Positions 1-14,714 of a stretch of DNA of 64,000 nucleotides are shown here, piece after piece. Under the pieces are notes generated by a model. It had not been told where the DNA came from and did not search any database. It worked only from the letters and a program-made list of their open reading frames with translations. The position numbers and the translations under genes were made by a program. Location of the stretch: positions 248,001 through 312,000 of the forward strand of contig NZ_QMFB01000004.1 in NCBI RefSeq assembly GCF_003285015.1, read 5' to 3'. The stretch is from Paenibacillus contaminans (lineage in GTDB: Bacteria > Bacillota > Bacilli > Paenibacillales > NBRC-103111). Numbering within the stretch: position 1 is the first letter of the stretch; every line of letters begins with the position of its first letter.

Positions 1-390
1 CGCTCCATTCTCCGTTAAGATGACCGATTTCTGACGGCCGTCCGCCGAACTGGTTCGGCGCGATATGTAACCGTCCCGTTCGAGATTGTCGATAAGCCCC
101 GTCACGGTAGCGCGCGTTACGCCAAGATGCTCCGCCAATTGCGAGGGCAGCTCTTCGCCCTGATGATCTTCAAGATCCGCCAATAAACGATACCGCCCCG
201 TTGATAAACCGAATCTGGAAAAATGAATCTCCGCGGCATGTTCAAGCTTGGCTCCGGCGGCCATCAGCCTAGACGCGACGAGTACGGCTTGTGCATCGAC
301 GTTCAACCCGTAGCGTTCAATCTGACGTTTCGTTTGGACAAGTGAAGGAACAGCATGATTATCCGTCATTACGTTTTTATCGTTTGCCAT
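1..390 (-). CDS. MarR-family transcriptional regulator (C terminus cut by window edge)
   Basis: The minus strand reads MANDKNVMTDNHAVPSL and continues into a winged-helix core of MarR type. The recognition-helix region is LAEHLGVTRATVTGLIDN and the wing begins RDGYISRRTSSADGRQ, which is the classic MarR DGR wing. About 130 residues are present and the C-terminal dimerisation helix lies outside the window. Two starts are possible, ATG at 390 or ATG at 369, and neither has a strong Shine-Dalgarno site. MarR proteins are dimeric repressors that often sense small phenolic or antibiotic ligands. The target is not visible here; the gene stands apart from the ABC permease, with a gap of about 280 bp that holds no convincing gene. 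Confidence 0.85.
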   Translation of the reverse strand, partial: MANDKNVMTDNHAVPSLVQTKRQIERYGLNVDAQAVLVASRLMAAGAKLEHAAEIHFSRFGLSTGRYRLLADLEDHQGEELPSQLAEHLGVTRATVTGLIDNLERDGYISRRTSSADGRQKSVILTENGA

Positions 391-396
391 GTATGT

Positions 397-425
397 AGTA
401 TGGCGCCTAATCACTTTTGTGTCAA
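397..425 (-). promoter_or_regulatory. Predicted promoter of the marR gene
   Basis: On the minus strand TTGACA (425-420) is followed after 17 bp by CATACT (402-397). The predicted transcription start would fall almost at the ATG at 390. Translation would then be leaderless, or would start at the ATG at 369. Confidence 0.45.
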
Positions 426-674
426 CACATTTTTTCGCTGCCATCGCCGATCCCGGTTTCCGACAGCCAGTCGGGAGAAATCCAACCTCTATCATACATA
501 GTAAGCATTCGTTCCTTGCCTATACTTCGCACGCAGGAAAGGAAAACGCTATTGAGTTATTCACCAATCCCGACCGCTCCACGCTTGAAGTTTTTTTAGC
601 AAATCAGCTCTTCCTGTTTTCTCATCCTAACTATCTTTCACTTTCCCATGTTAAGGTAGAGAACCGCCAACCTG

Positions 675-2588
675 CTACAGCGCCAACCTCACAATACGGC
701 GATAATAACCTACAGTGAGAGCGGCAAACACGAAATAGACGAGCGTGTATATCGCCATAGCAATAACTACGGGAAATGTGATGTCCGACAACGTCAGCGC
801 GGAGGCTGCTTTTACGGCAAAGATGGAATGGACAAGCCCGATCGCCAGCGGAATCGCGAACACAAACAGCTGTTTACGGATAATGCCGCCCATTATCTCA
901 CGCTCGCCGAATCCGAGCTGCCGCAGAATCGTATAGCTTTTCCTCTCCTGCTCCGCCTCTGTCATCTGCTTGAAATACAGAATGCTGCCTGTCGCGATTA
1001 AGAAAATAAGACCGAGAAAACCTGCTATGAAAATGATCAGCCCGAATTTTCGAAGCGACTCTTTATAATACGCGTAGAAGTCAGGCCTGAACTCATCTGC
1101 CTTGACATATTTCTTATAGAAACCGGATGCCGCTGCGCGCTCGCTCTTAACCGCAATCCGGTAGGTATCAATGAGTAAGGCTTCCTGTTCGGGGGAAGCA
1201 GACATCTGCTCGCGAATCGCATGCAGCGTCGCCTTCGGTACGACCAGTTGACTGCCGTTCACGCTGTAGTTCATCGCATAGCGATCAATGCCTTTGGTCA
1301 CATGGATGTTGAGGCGACCCCCACTTGCTCCAAAATCGACCGCTTGAGGAAAAGCAGCCATTTCCGACTCCTTGCTTAAAGCTTTCTTCTGGCCTTTGTA
1401 CCAGACGGCCTCGCCTTGCAAAGGCATGACTACATCGGCACCGCTCGCCTGCAGTTGTTCTGCTGCGAGCAGTAAGATGCTGCGTCCCTCCTCCATCCCT
1501 TTGCCGAAAGCGCCTGTCAGCCGAACGGCCTCGACAGGTTGATGAACAAACGAAATTCCGGCCTTCTCCAGCTCGACACGAAATGACTTCGCATCGCGCT
1601 CATTATTTTCAAAGATGAAATCGTAGGGCAGCATAGCCCGGGACTCGCTCTCGGCCGAATAGTAAAGCGAATAAGCGATTGCCACCATGGTCAGCGTCAT
1701 CGCGGACAAAATCGTAATCAGCGTGAGAGAGTTCGCATTCGCTTTCATCCGATGCATGATCGGGGCCAGCGACAAACTGTTATTCAATCCGAGTTGTCCG
1801 TTCTTGCTCCTTCGAACCTGGTAGAGCAGCCAGCCTATCGTTACGCGAAACAGCAGATAGGTTCCGAGAATGGTCGAGGCGAGTATGGTCAGCAAATGCG
1901 CGAACAGATCCTGGCCGGGCGTTTTGCCGGAAAGCAGATAGCCGGTTGCGATCAACGCAATGCCGAGCAGCCCCATCATAGCGGACAAGGCCGCTTTGGG
2001 CTGTTTCGGATGCTCGCCCTGCCGATCCGCCTTGAACAGCTCGAGAAGCGTGGTGCTGTAAACTTTGACCAGCATTTGGATCAAGGTTAGGCCGATGAGT
2101 ACGGCAAACACATTGGCGGTTTGAATGGCAGCCGAGCTGGAGAACGAGAGGGTGATGACGCTTTCGATACCGATCAATTTCATCAGAATGAGCAAAAAAA
2201 GCCGCGACACGAGCGCACCGGCGCCAATCCCGATTAGAAGCGCCCCCATCCCAAGGAACACATTCTCGGCAATGAGCAGAAGCCCCACTTCTCTGCGCGA
2301 CAGGCCTACCAGCTGATAGAGACCGATTTCCCTGCTGCGCCGTTTGAGAAATATGCTGTTTGCATAAATCATGAATATGACCGCAATCGCAAGCAGCAAA
2401 ATCCCTGACGCTTTAAACAACGAAGCGAATTGTACGTCTCCGAATGTCGCCGCCATAATGGAAGAATCGTTCTGCAAGGTAGCAAACACGAAGTAAAGGG
2501 TTGCACTCAAAATAAGCGCGAAAAAATACAGATAGTAATGTTTCATGTTTTTCCGCATACTGCGAATAACCAGCTCAAACAGTGACAA
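675..2588 (-). CDS. BceB-type ABC transporter permease (FtsX family)
   Basis: About 637 aa with the BceB layout. There is an N-terminal TM, a block of TM helices to about residue 280, a long extracellular domain (about 310-530) and three C-terminal TM helices. FtsX-like segments flank the extracellular loop, for example RSREIGLYQLVGLSRREVG in the N-terminal half and ILRQLGFGEREIMGG in the C-terminal half. I place the start at TTG 2588, because GGAGG lies 8 nt upstream inside the end of the ATPase gene and the product then begins MSLFELVIRSMRKNM like relatives. The ORF overlaps the upstream ATPase gene by 14 nt, so the two are translationally coupled. In this family the permease binds peptide antibiotics that act on lipid II cycle intermediates and also signals to the partner kinase. 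The ligand is not known here. Confidence 0.9.
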   Translation of the reverse strand: MSLFELVIRSMRKNMKHYYLYFFALILSATLYFVFATLQNDSSIMAATFGDVQFASLFKASGILLLAIAVIFMIYANSIFLKRRSREIGLYQLVGLSRREVGLLLIAENVFLGMGALLIGIGAGALVSRLFLLILMKLIGIESVITLSFSSSAAIQTANVFAVLIGLTLIQMLVKVYSTTLLELFKADRQGEHPKQPKAALSAMMGLLGIALIATGYLLSGKTPGQDLFAHLLTILASTILGTYLLFRVTIGWLLYQVRRSKNGQLGLNNSLSLAPIMHRMKANANSLTLITILSAMTLTMVAIAYSLYYSAESESRAMLPYDFIFENNERDAKSFRVELEKAGISFVHQPVEAVRLTGAFGKGMEEGRSILLLAAEQLQASGADVVMPLQGEAVWYKGQKKALSKESEMAAFPQAVDFGASGGRLNIHVTKGIDRYAMNYSVNGSQLVVPKATLHAIREQMSASPEQEALLIDTYRIAVKSERAAASGFYKKYVKADEFRPDFYAYYKESLRKFGLIIFIAGFLGLIFLIATGSILYFKQMTEAEQERKSYTILRQLGFGEREIMGGIIRKQLFVFAIPLAIGLVHSIFAVKAASALTLSDITFPVVIAMAIYTLVYFVFAALTVGYYRRIVRLAL

Positions 2589-3360
2589 CGTGGTCACCTC
2601 CGAGCACGGCCTGCACATTCATGATCTCTTTGAAGAAAGCTTGCCGCGTCTTGCTGCCGCGATATAATTCGGAATACAGCATACCGTCCTTCAAAAACAC
2701 GACGCGGCTGCAATAGCTCGAGGCTACCGGATCGTGAGTCACCATCATAATGGTGATGCTGCGCTGCCGGTTAAGCTCCTCCATCATGCCGAGCAGCGCG
2801 GAGGCTGCCTTCGAATCCAGCGCGCCAGTCGGCTCATCCGCAAATACGATAGAGGGCCGGTGGATTAGTGCGCGTGCCGCAGACGTCCGCTGCCGCTGAC
2901 CGCCGGAAATTTCATGCGGATATTTATGGGCAATCTCCAAAATACCGAGATCTGAAGCAATTGTATGAAATTCGGCTTCCGCCGCTTGCTTCTTCATCTT
3001 ACCGAGCGAAACGGGCAGCAGAATGTTCTCTTTTACGGTCAACGTGTCCAGCAAATTGTAATCCTGAAAAATAAAACCGAGCTTGTCGCGCCGGAAAATG
3101 GACAGTTCCGCGTTGTTCATATTCGAAATGTCCGCATCTTCGACTACTATTTGTCCTTCCGTCGCTTTATCGATTGTCGCCAGGACATTGATGAGCGTAG
3201 ACTTCCCCGACCCGGACGGCCCCATAATGCCGACAAATTCCCCTTCCGTTACGCGTAGGTCGATGCCCTTCAGCACCTGCTGAACATTGCCCCTGACACC
3301 AAACGATTTACGGACTTGCTGCGCATGCAGCACGGTTTTTTGCTTATTGTTTGGATTCAT
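2575..3360 (-). CDS. BceA-type ABC transporter ATP-binding protein
   Basis: 261 aa, the nucleotide-binding subunit for the downstream FtsX-type permease. Visible motifs are Walker A GPSGSGKST, a Q-loop in FIFQDYNLLDTLTV, the signature ISGGQRQR, Walker B SIVFADEP and the switch histidine in MMVTHDP. The start is ATG 3360 (MNPNNKQK), with GGGAGG 8 nt upstream; the open frame extends further but has no ribosome site. The gene sits downstream of the kinase with a gap of about 140 bp that carries its own regulated promoter, as in bce-type loci. The role is energising removal of a peptide antibiotic from its membrane target. Family assignment is firm; substrate unknown. Confidence 0.93.
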   Translation of the reverse strand: MNPNNKQKTVLHAQQVRKSFGVRGNVQQVLKGIDLRVTEGEFVGIMGPSGSGKSTLINVLATIDKATEGQIVVEDADISNMNNAELSIFRRDKLGFIFQDYNLLDTLTVKENILLPVSLGKMKKQAAEAEFHTIASDLGILEIAHKYPHEISGGQRQRTSAARALIHRPSIVFADEPTGALDSKAASALLGMMEELNRQRSITIMMVTHDPVASSYCSRVVFLKDGMLYSELYRGSKTRQAFFKEIMNVQAVLGGDHVVTV

Positions 3361-3412
3361 CTCTATAGCCTCCCGCTCTGATCTACCGTTCATTTTAGAG
3401 AAAAAGGTCTTG

Positions 3413-3465
3413 CCCGTCGCTCGCATCGGATGACAAGCAGGAGGTTGTACGTGACAATTTTGTCA
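3413..3465 (-). promoter_or_regulatory. BceR-type operator and promoter box upstream of the ABC genes
   Basis: A palindrome TGACA-N4-TGTCA lies at 3452-3465 and fits the known BceR-family consensus TNACA-N4-TGTNA. Fifteen bp downstream on the minus strand is TTGTCATC (candidate -35 TTGTCA, 3436-3431), followed by a block ending in CGACGG. The same order and spacing recur at 7625-7676 before the SLH hydrolase gene. The -10 is not obvious, which suits an activator-dependent promoter. Confidence 0.7.
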
Positions 3466-3504
3466 TTTTGAATGGATTTGAACACATTGCCCCCTGCATG
3501 ACCG

Positions 3505-4527
3505 TCATGCCCGGACAGCTTCGAACGCATTACGTACCGTAAAGGTCATCTCCATCTCCGTTCCAGCGTGCAGCACCGACTTTACCGTCAAGCCAATCCC
3601 GATTTTGAGCGCAACAGTCCGTGCCAAATAAAGCCCCAGCCCGGTCGCCGCATTTTGCAATCTTCCGTTTCCCCCGGTAAATCCTTTATCGAAAATACGC
3701 GGCAAGTCGTGCTCGGCAATGCCCGGCCCTTCATCTTTAATCGTTATTCGGACATGGCCTTCAGGCGCGACTGTCGTCGACAGAAGGATCATCCCGCCCT
3801 CCGGACTATATTTCACCGCATTCGTGAGCAGCTGCCGGATGATGAACCGGCACCATTTCCGGTCCGTTCTAACGAAAGCCTCTTCCCCTTCAAACTCGAC
3901 GGCTATATTTTTGTCCACGCACCAGGAAGCCAGCTCTCGCACCTCCAAGGCGGCAAGCTGCTGAATCCCGGCCTCTTCCAGCACGAAATCCGCCTCCAGC
4001 GACGGCATTCGTGAAATGTACAGCTGCTGGTCGATGAGCAGATGAATCCGCAGCCAGTCCATTTCCATTTTGCGCAGCGCCGGATTGCTCCTATGGGTAT
4101 CTATCGTTAATTTCATTGCGGTCAGCGGCGTTTTCACTTCGTGCACCCAGGCGGCAATATAGTCCTCCTCCACCGTTCGGGCGGCACGGCTATCCGAAAG
4201 TTTACGCCGATACCAGCGACCCGCTGCCCGCAAGAGCCGATTGGTTGTTTCTTCGTGGTAAAAATGGGCAGGCGGCAAAGTTTCCACCCAATCTTCCTCT
4301 ATCTCTTCAGCCAGATCCGTAAGCAGGCGCGCATATTTCATTTCTTTGCGAAAGCGGCACCCAAGAAAGACGGCCATGGACAGAATGAGCAGCGAGTTTA
4401 AATACAGCATCGAAACGGCTTGGATGGCAATGCCATTGTCGATCCAGATCAGTAAATCCACAAATAACAGGGAAAGCAGGTAGAAAACAATCCAGCTTTT
4501 CCTGTCAGCCAAATAGCGGAACAACAA
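3505..4527 (-). CDS. BceS-type intramembrane-sensing histidine kinase
   Basis: 340 aa. Two TM helices (about 13-30 and 38-56) are separated by almost no extracellular loop, which is the hallmark of intramembrane-sensing kinases that rely on the ABC transporter for input. The phospho-acceptor is His129 in AWVHEVKTPLTAMKL. The ATPase domain shows LLTNAVKYSP (N box), DEGPGIAEHD (G1) and GLGLYLARTV (G2). The start is TTG 4527, with GGGGG 7 nt upstream. The response regulator gene ends 12 nt before it, so the two form one unit. It is expected to phosphorylate that regulator in response to transporter flux. Confidence 0.92.
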   Translation of the reverse strand: MLFRYLADRKSWIVFYLLSLLFVDLLIWIDNGIAIQAVSMLYLNSLLILSMAVFLGCRFRKEMKYARLLTDLAEEIEEDWVETLPPAHFYHEETTNRLLRAAGRWYRRKLSDSRAARTVEEDYIAAWVHEVKTPLTAMKLTIDTHRSNPALRKMEMDWLRIHLLIDQQLYISRMPSLEADFVLEEAGIQQLAALEVRELASWCVDKNIAVEFEGEEAFVRTDRKWCRFIIRQLLTNAVKYSPEGGMILLSTTVAPEGHVRITIKDEGPGIAEHDLPRIFDKGFTGGNGRLQNAATGLGLYLARTVALKIGIGLTVKSVLHAGTEMEMTFTVRNAFEAVRA

Positions 4528-4539
4528 GTCATTTCCCCC

Positions 4540-5223
4540 TTATAACGTAGCCGCCATATAGCCAAGCCCTTTCTTCGTTACAATGGCCTCTTCCAGCTGG
4601 AAAACCGTAAGCTTTTGGCGCAGCCGGGTAATATTCGCCGTCAGCGTATTGTCGTTGACGAAACGTTCATCATCCCACAGCCTGCGGATGAGATCGTGGC
4701 GAGAGATCACGGTATCCTTCGCCTTGACGAGCGCAACAAGTATAAAGAACTCGTTCTTGGTTAAAATCACGTCCTGTCCATCTTTACGGATCAGACCGCG
4801 CTTCATATCGATAATGGAACCGTTCCATTCGATTAGATCGGTTGCTTCCTCCCCGTAAGCATACGCCCGGCGAAGAATCGCCTGAATTTGGGCCAGCAGC
4901 ACGTCCATGTGGAACGGCTTTTGAATATAGTCGTCCGCCCCCATATTCATCGCCATCACCATATCCAGAGGATGATCGCGCGAAGACAGGAAGAGAATCG
5001 GCACTTTCGACACCGCTCGAATTTCCCGGCACCAGTGAAAACCGTCGTACATCGGGAGCTGGATATCGATAATGACCAGTTGGGGCTGTACGTGAACGAA
5101 AGCGCTCATCACATCGTCATACCGCTCCGGTCCCATGACGCGAAACGACCATTGCTCCAATCTCTCCTTCAAAGAACGAAAAATAGCGGCATCGTCTTCG
5201 ATTATAAAAATGTTCATATCCAT
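4540..5223 (-). CDS. BceR-type OmpR-family response regulator
   Basis: 227 aa. The N-terminal receiver has acidic residues in IIEDDAAIF and the phosphorylatable Asp in LVIIDIQLP (about residue 55), plus Lys in YIQKPF. The C-terminal winged helix begins around IIDMKRGLIRKDGQDV and includes LTKNEFFILVALVKAK and the recognition region NTLTANITRLRQKL. The start is ATG 5223 (MDMNIFIIEDD) with an AAGGGA site about 10 nt upstream. It is the first gene of the kinase/regulator pair. It should activate the ABC promoter at about 3.45 kb and, from the shared box, also the SLH hydrolase gene. Confidence 0.93.
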   Translation of the reverse strand: MDMNIFIIEDDAAIFRSLKERLEQWSFRVMGPERYDDVMSAFVHVQPQLVIIDIQLPMYDGFHWCREIRAVSKVPILFLSSRDHPLDMVMAMNMGADDYIQKPFHMDVLLAQIQAILRRAYAYGEEATDLIEWNGSIIDMKRGLIRKDGQDVILTKNEFFILVALVKAKDTVISRHDLIRRLWDDERFVNDNTLTANITRLRQKLTVFQLEEAIVTKKGLGYMAATL

Positions 5224-5316
5224 AATGGCTAAATCCCTTCCCTCGATTGTTGCGCCAATGCGGAACAGCTCGCAATCCATCTATCGATTTCTCCATCATA
5301 TCATTCCGGGCTTCCA

Positions 5317-5350
5317 TACAAAAAGGGGCGGCAAATCATCGCCGCCCCTG
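5317..5350 (-). terminator. Rho-independent terminator of the SLH hydrolase gene
   Basis: On the minus strand AGGGGCGGC, an 8-nt loop, GCCGCCCCT and a T run. It lies 35 nt after the hydrolase stop codon and separates that gene from the response-regulator gene. Confidence 0.88.
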
Positions 5351-5384
5351 ATCAAGCCTGTGCTATTTCACAAAATGATTGCCC

Positions 5385-7490
5385 TTATTCCGGAAGCAGC
5401 ATTCTGAACAGCAGCGCCGCCAGCTCTTGCTTGTTCAGCGCCCGTTGCGAGCCGTAGTCGATCGTACCGTTCGATTCGGTCACCTCCGGCCCGTGCAGCT
5501 TCCATTTCACTGCGGAACTGACGGCTTCGACTGCCCATTCCGACGTGCCGGGTGCCAGAGCAGCCGTAGAATCCGGCATCCTGATCCCCGTTCCTGCCAG
5601 CAAGCGGAACACGATAGCGGCTGCTTCTTCGCGAAGAATCGGACGGTCCGGTTCGAACGAGTCGTCCCCCGTCCCGTTCAGCATGCCGGCCTCGACAGCG
5701 GCTTGAATGTCTCCACGGTACGGAGAATGTTCAATGTCCTGAAAGGAGGACGGATTTGCGGATGCGGGAATGCTCCATATCTTGTTGAAAGCATGGATGA
5801 ACGCTCCGCGGGTGACGGCTTCTTGAGGTTGAAACGGCTTTGTCGCATCGTCCGACAAGAAACCGAGAGACTTCAGACCGAAAATGTAGCCGGCATACGG
5901 ATGACCTGCCGTTACATCCGGGAAGCTTTGCTGAACGTCCGGTATTTTGGCCGCATAGCTGAATAAATTAAAGTACTTCAGATAGCTGATGCGACCGTCT
6001 TCATCCTTCTTGAATGCAAGTGGCTTGCCCTGTTCATCCACGAACAGCAGATCGTCGACCTGCTTCAGTTGGTGACGGCTGGAAACATCGCTCACCAAAA
6101 GGGTGCCGTCGCCTGTCGCTTCCACCTTTGTCAGCAGTTTGATCCGCAAATCCGAATACAAGCCTTCGAACTTGGCGAGAACTTCTTTGGGCTGCGGCTT
6201 AAAGCCCTCCTTTCCAAATGTCGCATGACGACCGGCATAATAATGATCCATAAATGCGGTAAACAGGTCGTTTCGCAAATCCTGATTGGCATTATAAGAA
6301 ACGAAGACACCCGTTTTGCGGTCGGGCAGCAGCCATAAGAGCGAACTGAAGCCAAGAATATCGCCGCCTTTGGAGATGACACCTTCACCGTTCGTATGGG
6401 ACGGATCCACAGGCGATTCAAAGCCGTACGTCATATCCGGCAAATCCGGATGGATGAAGATGCGGTAGGTCGACATCGCCTTCACCGATCCCGGCGAAAG
6501 GATCGCCGTGCCGTCAGCCGTCCGACCTTCGTTCAGGAAAGCTTTCATAAACAGCGCCATATCGGAGGCTGTCGATACCATACTCCCCTCCGGCCACTCT
6601 CGCGGCGATAAATGGTACATTGGGATGGCGTCATTCGCCGGATTGTAAGAAGTCACCAGACGTCCAGCCAAATCCTTTGTCAAAGTAAAGCTGCTTGAAG
6701 ACATGCCGAGCGGTTCGAACAGTTGCTTTTGTACATAGCTCCCGAAGGGCTCTCCGCTTGCTTGCTGGACGATGAATCCCAGCAGCCTCGACGCGAAATT
6801 ATCGTACATGTATGACGTTCCCGGCTTGCGGACAACCGGCGGGAATACATCGAAAATGCTTTCTTTTAGCGAGACCGGCTTCTGGGAATCATCGGTCAAA
6901 TAGTTGGCATCGGAAGGTTCCCGCACTTCAAAACCGGTCGTGTGCGTGAGCAGGTTCTCGATCGTAACCGGAGCATCGAAAGGATTCGTTACTTTGTAGC
7001 CGTCCAGATACTTTTCAATATTGTCCTGAAGCGAAATTTTCCCTTGATCGACGAGCTGCATAACGGCAGCCGCCGTGAACACTTTGGAGATGGAGGCGAT
7101 CCGGAAGGCGGACCCGCTTGCGTCTACCGGCGACTTCGACGTTTGGTCGGTTACGCCATAGCCTTTGGAGACTAGCACGTTCCCTTCTTGAACCACGGAT
7201 ACCGCAACGGCGCCGGCTTTTTGCTTGATGGCATCTTGGGCAAAAAAAGCATCAAGAAACGCCTCGACTTCCTTGGCATCGCGCGGCCCGCTCGTAAAAT
7301 CTTTGGAGGCCGCATTGTCCAGTAGCGCAAGGGCCGTGCTGCCGAAAGAGGCCAGCTGTTTAACGGCGTCAGTCGGATTCGGTTCCGGCTGCTGCTGCGC
7401 GTATACGCTTGCCTCCCCGGCGAGACTCAGCGTCAGCAGAGCGGTCAGGATGCCGTACGTGCGGCGGGTTCGTTTCTTATTCTTGTTCAA
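5385..7490 (-). CDS. Secreted beta-lactamase-family serine hydrolase with C-terminal SLH domains
   Basis: 701 aa. Signal peptide at residues 1-31 (basic start, TYGILTALLTLSLAG, cleavage near VYAQQ). The catalytic domain (about 75-420) belongs to the class C beta-lactamase / penicillin-binding fold: nucleophile Ser133 and Lys136 in ASISKVF, and the Tyr motif in YMYDNF. After a spacer of about 100 residues there are three SLH-like repeats at about 520-700, for example AAVEAGMLNGTGDDSFEPDR with ILREEAAAIVFRLL. SLH domains bind pyruvylated secondary wall polymer, so the enzyme should sit on the cell surface. The start is TTG 7490 with AGGAGAGGA just upstream. It may be a D-Ala-D-Ala peptidase or esterase acting on the envelope. 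Its promoter resembles that of the Bce ABC genes, which suggests co-induction by cell-wall antibiotics. Confidence 0.9.
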   Translation of the reverse strand: MNKNKKRTRRTYGILTALLTLSLAGEASVYAQQQPEPNPTDAVKQLASFGSTALALLDNAASKDFTSGPRDAKEVEAFLDAFFAQDAIKQKAGAVAVSVVQEGNVLVSKGYGVTDQTSKSPVDASGSAFRIASISKVFTAAAVMQLVDQGKISLQDNIEKYLDGYKVTNPFDAPVTIENLLTHTTGFEVREPSDANYLTDDSQKPVSLKESIFDVFPPVVRKPGTSYMYDNFASRLLGFIVQQASGEPFGSYVQKQLFEPLGMSSSSFTLTKDLAGRLVTSYNPANDAIPMYHLSPREWPEGSMVSTASDMALFMKAFLNEGRTADGTAILSPGSVKAMSTYRIFIHPDLPDMTYGFESPVDPSHTNGEGVISKGGDILGFSSLLWLLPDRKTGVFVSYNANQDLRNDLFTAFMDHYYAGRHATFGKEGFKPQPKEVLAKFEGLYSDLRIKLLTKVEATGDGTLLVSDVSSRHQLKQVDDLLFVDEQGKPLAFKKDEDGRISYLKYFNLFSYAAKIPDVQQSFPDVTAGHPYAGYIFGLKSLGFLSDDATKPFQPQEAVTRGAFIHAFNKIWSIPASANPSSFQDIEHSPYRGDIQAAVEAGMLNGTGDDSFEPDRPILREEAAAIVFRLLAGTGIRMPDSTAALAPGTSEWAVEAVSSAVKWKLHGPEVTESNGTIDYGSQRALNKQELAALLFRMLLPE

Positions 7491-7624
7491 CTAAAATCCT
7501 CTCCTTGCTTTCTTCTAAATTGAACTTGGACTGCCTGCAGCTGCATTCAGACCTAGTAAAGGGATAACCCAACCAGATTGAACAGGCCATTCGTACATAC
7601 TTATTGTATGGTTTAGATCAGACA

Positions 7625-7676
7625 CCGTCGTTCGATTCTGATGACAATCAAGAGGAGGAATGTTACATTCTTGTCA
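7625..7676 (-). promoter_or_regulatory. BceR-like operator/promoter box upstream of the SLH hydrolase
   Basis: On the minus strand TGACA-N4-TGTAA (7676-7663), a 15-bp gap, TTGTCATC (candidate -35 7647-7642), then a 15-bp block ending CGACGG. Order and spacing match the box at 3413-3465 position for position. It lies about 135-185 nt upstream of the TTG start. Confidence 0.6.
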
Positions 7677-7693
7677 CGTTCGGATAAGCTCAA

Positions 7694-7732
7694 ATAAAAA
7701 AGGGAGATAAGACTCTTGTTTCACTCCCTTTG
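7694..7732 (-). terminator. Rho-independent terminator of the first heparinase-like gene
   Basis: On the minus strand AAAGGGAG, a 17-nt loop, CTCCCTTT and a T-rich tail. It lies about 60 nt after the stop codon at 7794. Confidence 0.8.
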
Positions 7733-7793
7733 GATATACTGTGTTTCTGCTAGCGGTCGTAAGCGGTGAAGCCATGCCGACCCTATTTTCTTG

Positions 7794-13556
<5,763 letters not shown>

Positions 13557-13634
13557 TTACCTCTGCTCTTAGTTCGACTACATGGCGAACACGATGTCAA
13601 AAGCCGATGAAGTGCTATTTCTTCGATTTTTTCA

Positions 13635-13650
13635 TCGAAACCGCTTTCTA
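13635..13650 (-). promoter_or_regulatory. Possible cre (CcpA) site in the leader of the copy A lyase
   Basis: The minus strand reads TAGAAAGCGGTTTCGA, 13 of 16 positions of WTGWAARCGYWWWCWW, with a symmetric GAAAGCGGTTTC core. It lies about 115 nt upstream of the start. An adjacent small inverted repeat (TTCGAT/ATCGAA) overlaps the same area. Confidence 0.35.
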
Positions 13651-13738
13651 TCTTATCGTTTCACCTCTTTCGGGTATCGTATTGAAAACCGTTACGCGTT
13701 TCCCTCTCGGATGAATAAACTTTGATGCCTTGTATGCC

Positions 13739-14668
13739 TTACATGTCTTGCTGCCGGTTGCCATCCCCCCTCTCTGAAATGTTAATCAAGCCCTTTTCTC
13801 GTTTTCGTACCGAAACGATACTCGTAGCCCCCACCAGCAGAAGCCCGCATAGGATAACGGCCGCAGAAGGGCGATTGCCGAGCAGCGTGTAATCCAGCAA
13901 GGCCGTAAAGGCAGGCTCCATGCAAAATAAGATCGACACGGTCACGGGCGGCAGCTTTCGCTGTCCGAGCGATTGCAGCAAGTTCGCTGCGAAAGATACG
14001 AAAACGACCATATACGCGATGCCTGCGAGCGTCCCCGGCTGCGACGGCAGGAGCTCCGAGGATGACCATTCGGGACTGAACAGCGCGTACCCAATCGCAG
14101 CCATGGTGAAATACACGGCGGAACCCGCCACGCCGAGGAAGGATACCTGAATGACGGTTGAACGCTCGGCCGTTAACAAGCGGTCCATGATGACGATCGA
14201 GTAGGCGTATCCGAGCATCCCAGCCAAAGCCAGGCCATCTCCCAGGCGCAGGGTGAAGTCGCCCGGACTCAGCATCAGTGCGAAAGCGGCTAACGAGATG
14301 CCCACAGCCCATTTCTCACGGACGTTCGGCCGACAATTATAATGGATCCGTCTCAGCAGCGGAACGACGCCGATAATCAAACTATTAATGACGACAACCC
14401 GGGTTGGCGTCGTATGCTGCACCGCATAAATCGAGAATAAGCTAAGCGTAAAGTTAGCCAATCCGAGCCGGAGCAGCCCCTTCTTCCATAAGAGAGCGGG
14501 AATGCGTTTGACGGAAGGGTAAAAACAAACGACACAGATCGCCGTTACCGCCGCATACCGCCAAAATTGAAAAAGCACTTGAGGATAATCGGCAGCCGCG
14601 GTTTTCATCACGATATAGGACAATCCCCAAATGATAACGGCGCAAATAACGGCTATATAACCCAGCAA
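13739..14668 (-). CDS. EamA/DMT-family transporter
   Basis: 309 aa and about ten hydrophobic helices in two EamA repeats. The N-terminal repeat starts LGYIAVICAVIIWGLSYIVMK; the second repeat carries FCMEPAFTALLDYTLLGNRP near residues 245-265, a typical EamA C-terminal signature. The start is TTG 14668 with GGAGGG 7 nt upstream. It follows the permease genes by 46 nt on the same strand, so it is probably the last gene of the copy A transport operon. EamA proteins export or exchange small metabolites; the cargo is unknown. There is no counterpart in copy B. A 218-bp gap separates it from the lyase downstream. Confidence 0.88.
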   Translation of the reverse strand: MLGYIAVICAVIIWGLSYIVMKTAAADYPQVLFQFWRYAAVTAICVVCFYPSVKRIPALLWKKGLLRLGLANFTLSLFSIYAVQHTTPTRVVVINSLIIGVVPLLRRIHYNCRPNVREKWAVGISLAAFALMLSPGDFTLRLGDGLALAGMLGYAYSIVIMDRLLTAERSTVIQVSFLGVAGSAVYFTMAAIGYALFSPEWSSSELLPSQPGTLAGIAYMVVFVSFAANLLQSLGQRKLPPVTVSILFCMEPAFTALLDYTLLGNRPSAAVILCGLLLVGATSIVSVRKREKGLINISERGDGNRQQDM

Positions 14669-14714
14669 TGAACATCCCTCCGCTCGGCCGCGCGTGCTGC
14701 CTCCATCCTCTTCA

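Noticed and set aside
389..718. Plus-strand ORF of 109 codons opposite the marR and permease region
   Set aside because: No ribosome site, it overlaps the end of the permease gene, and has no recognisable domain.
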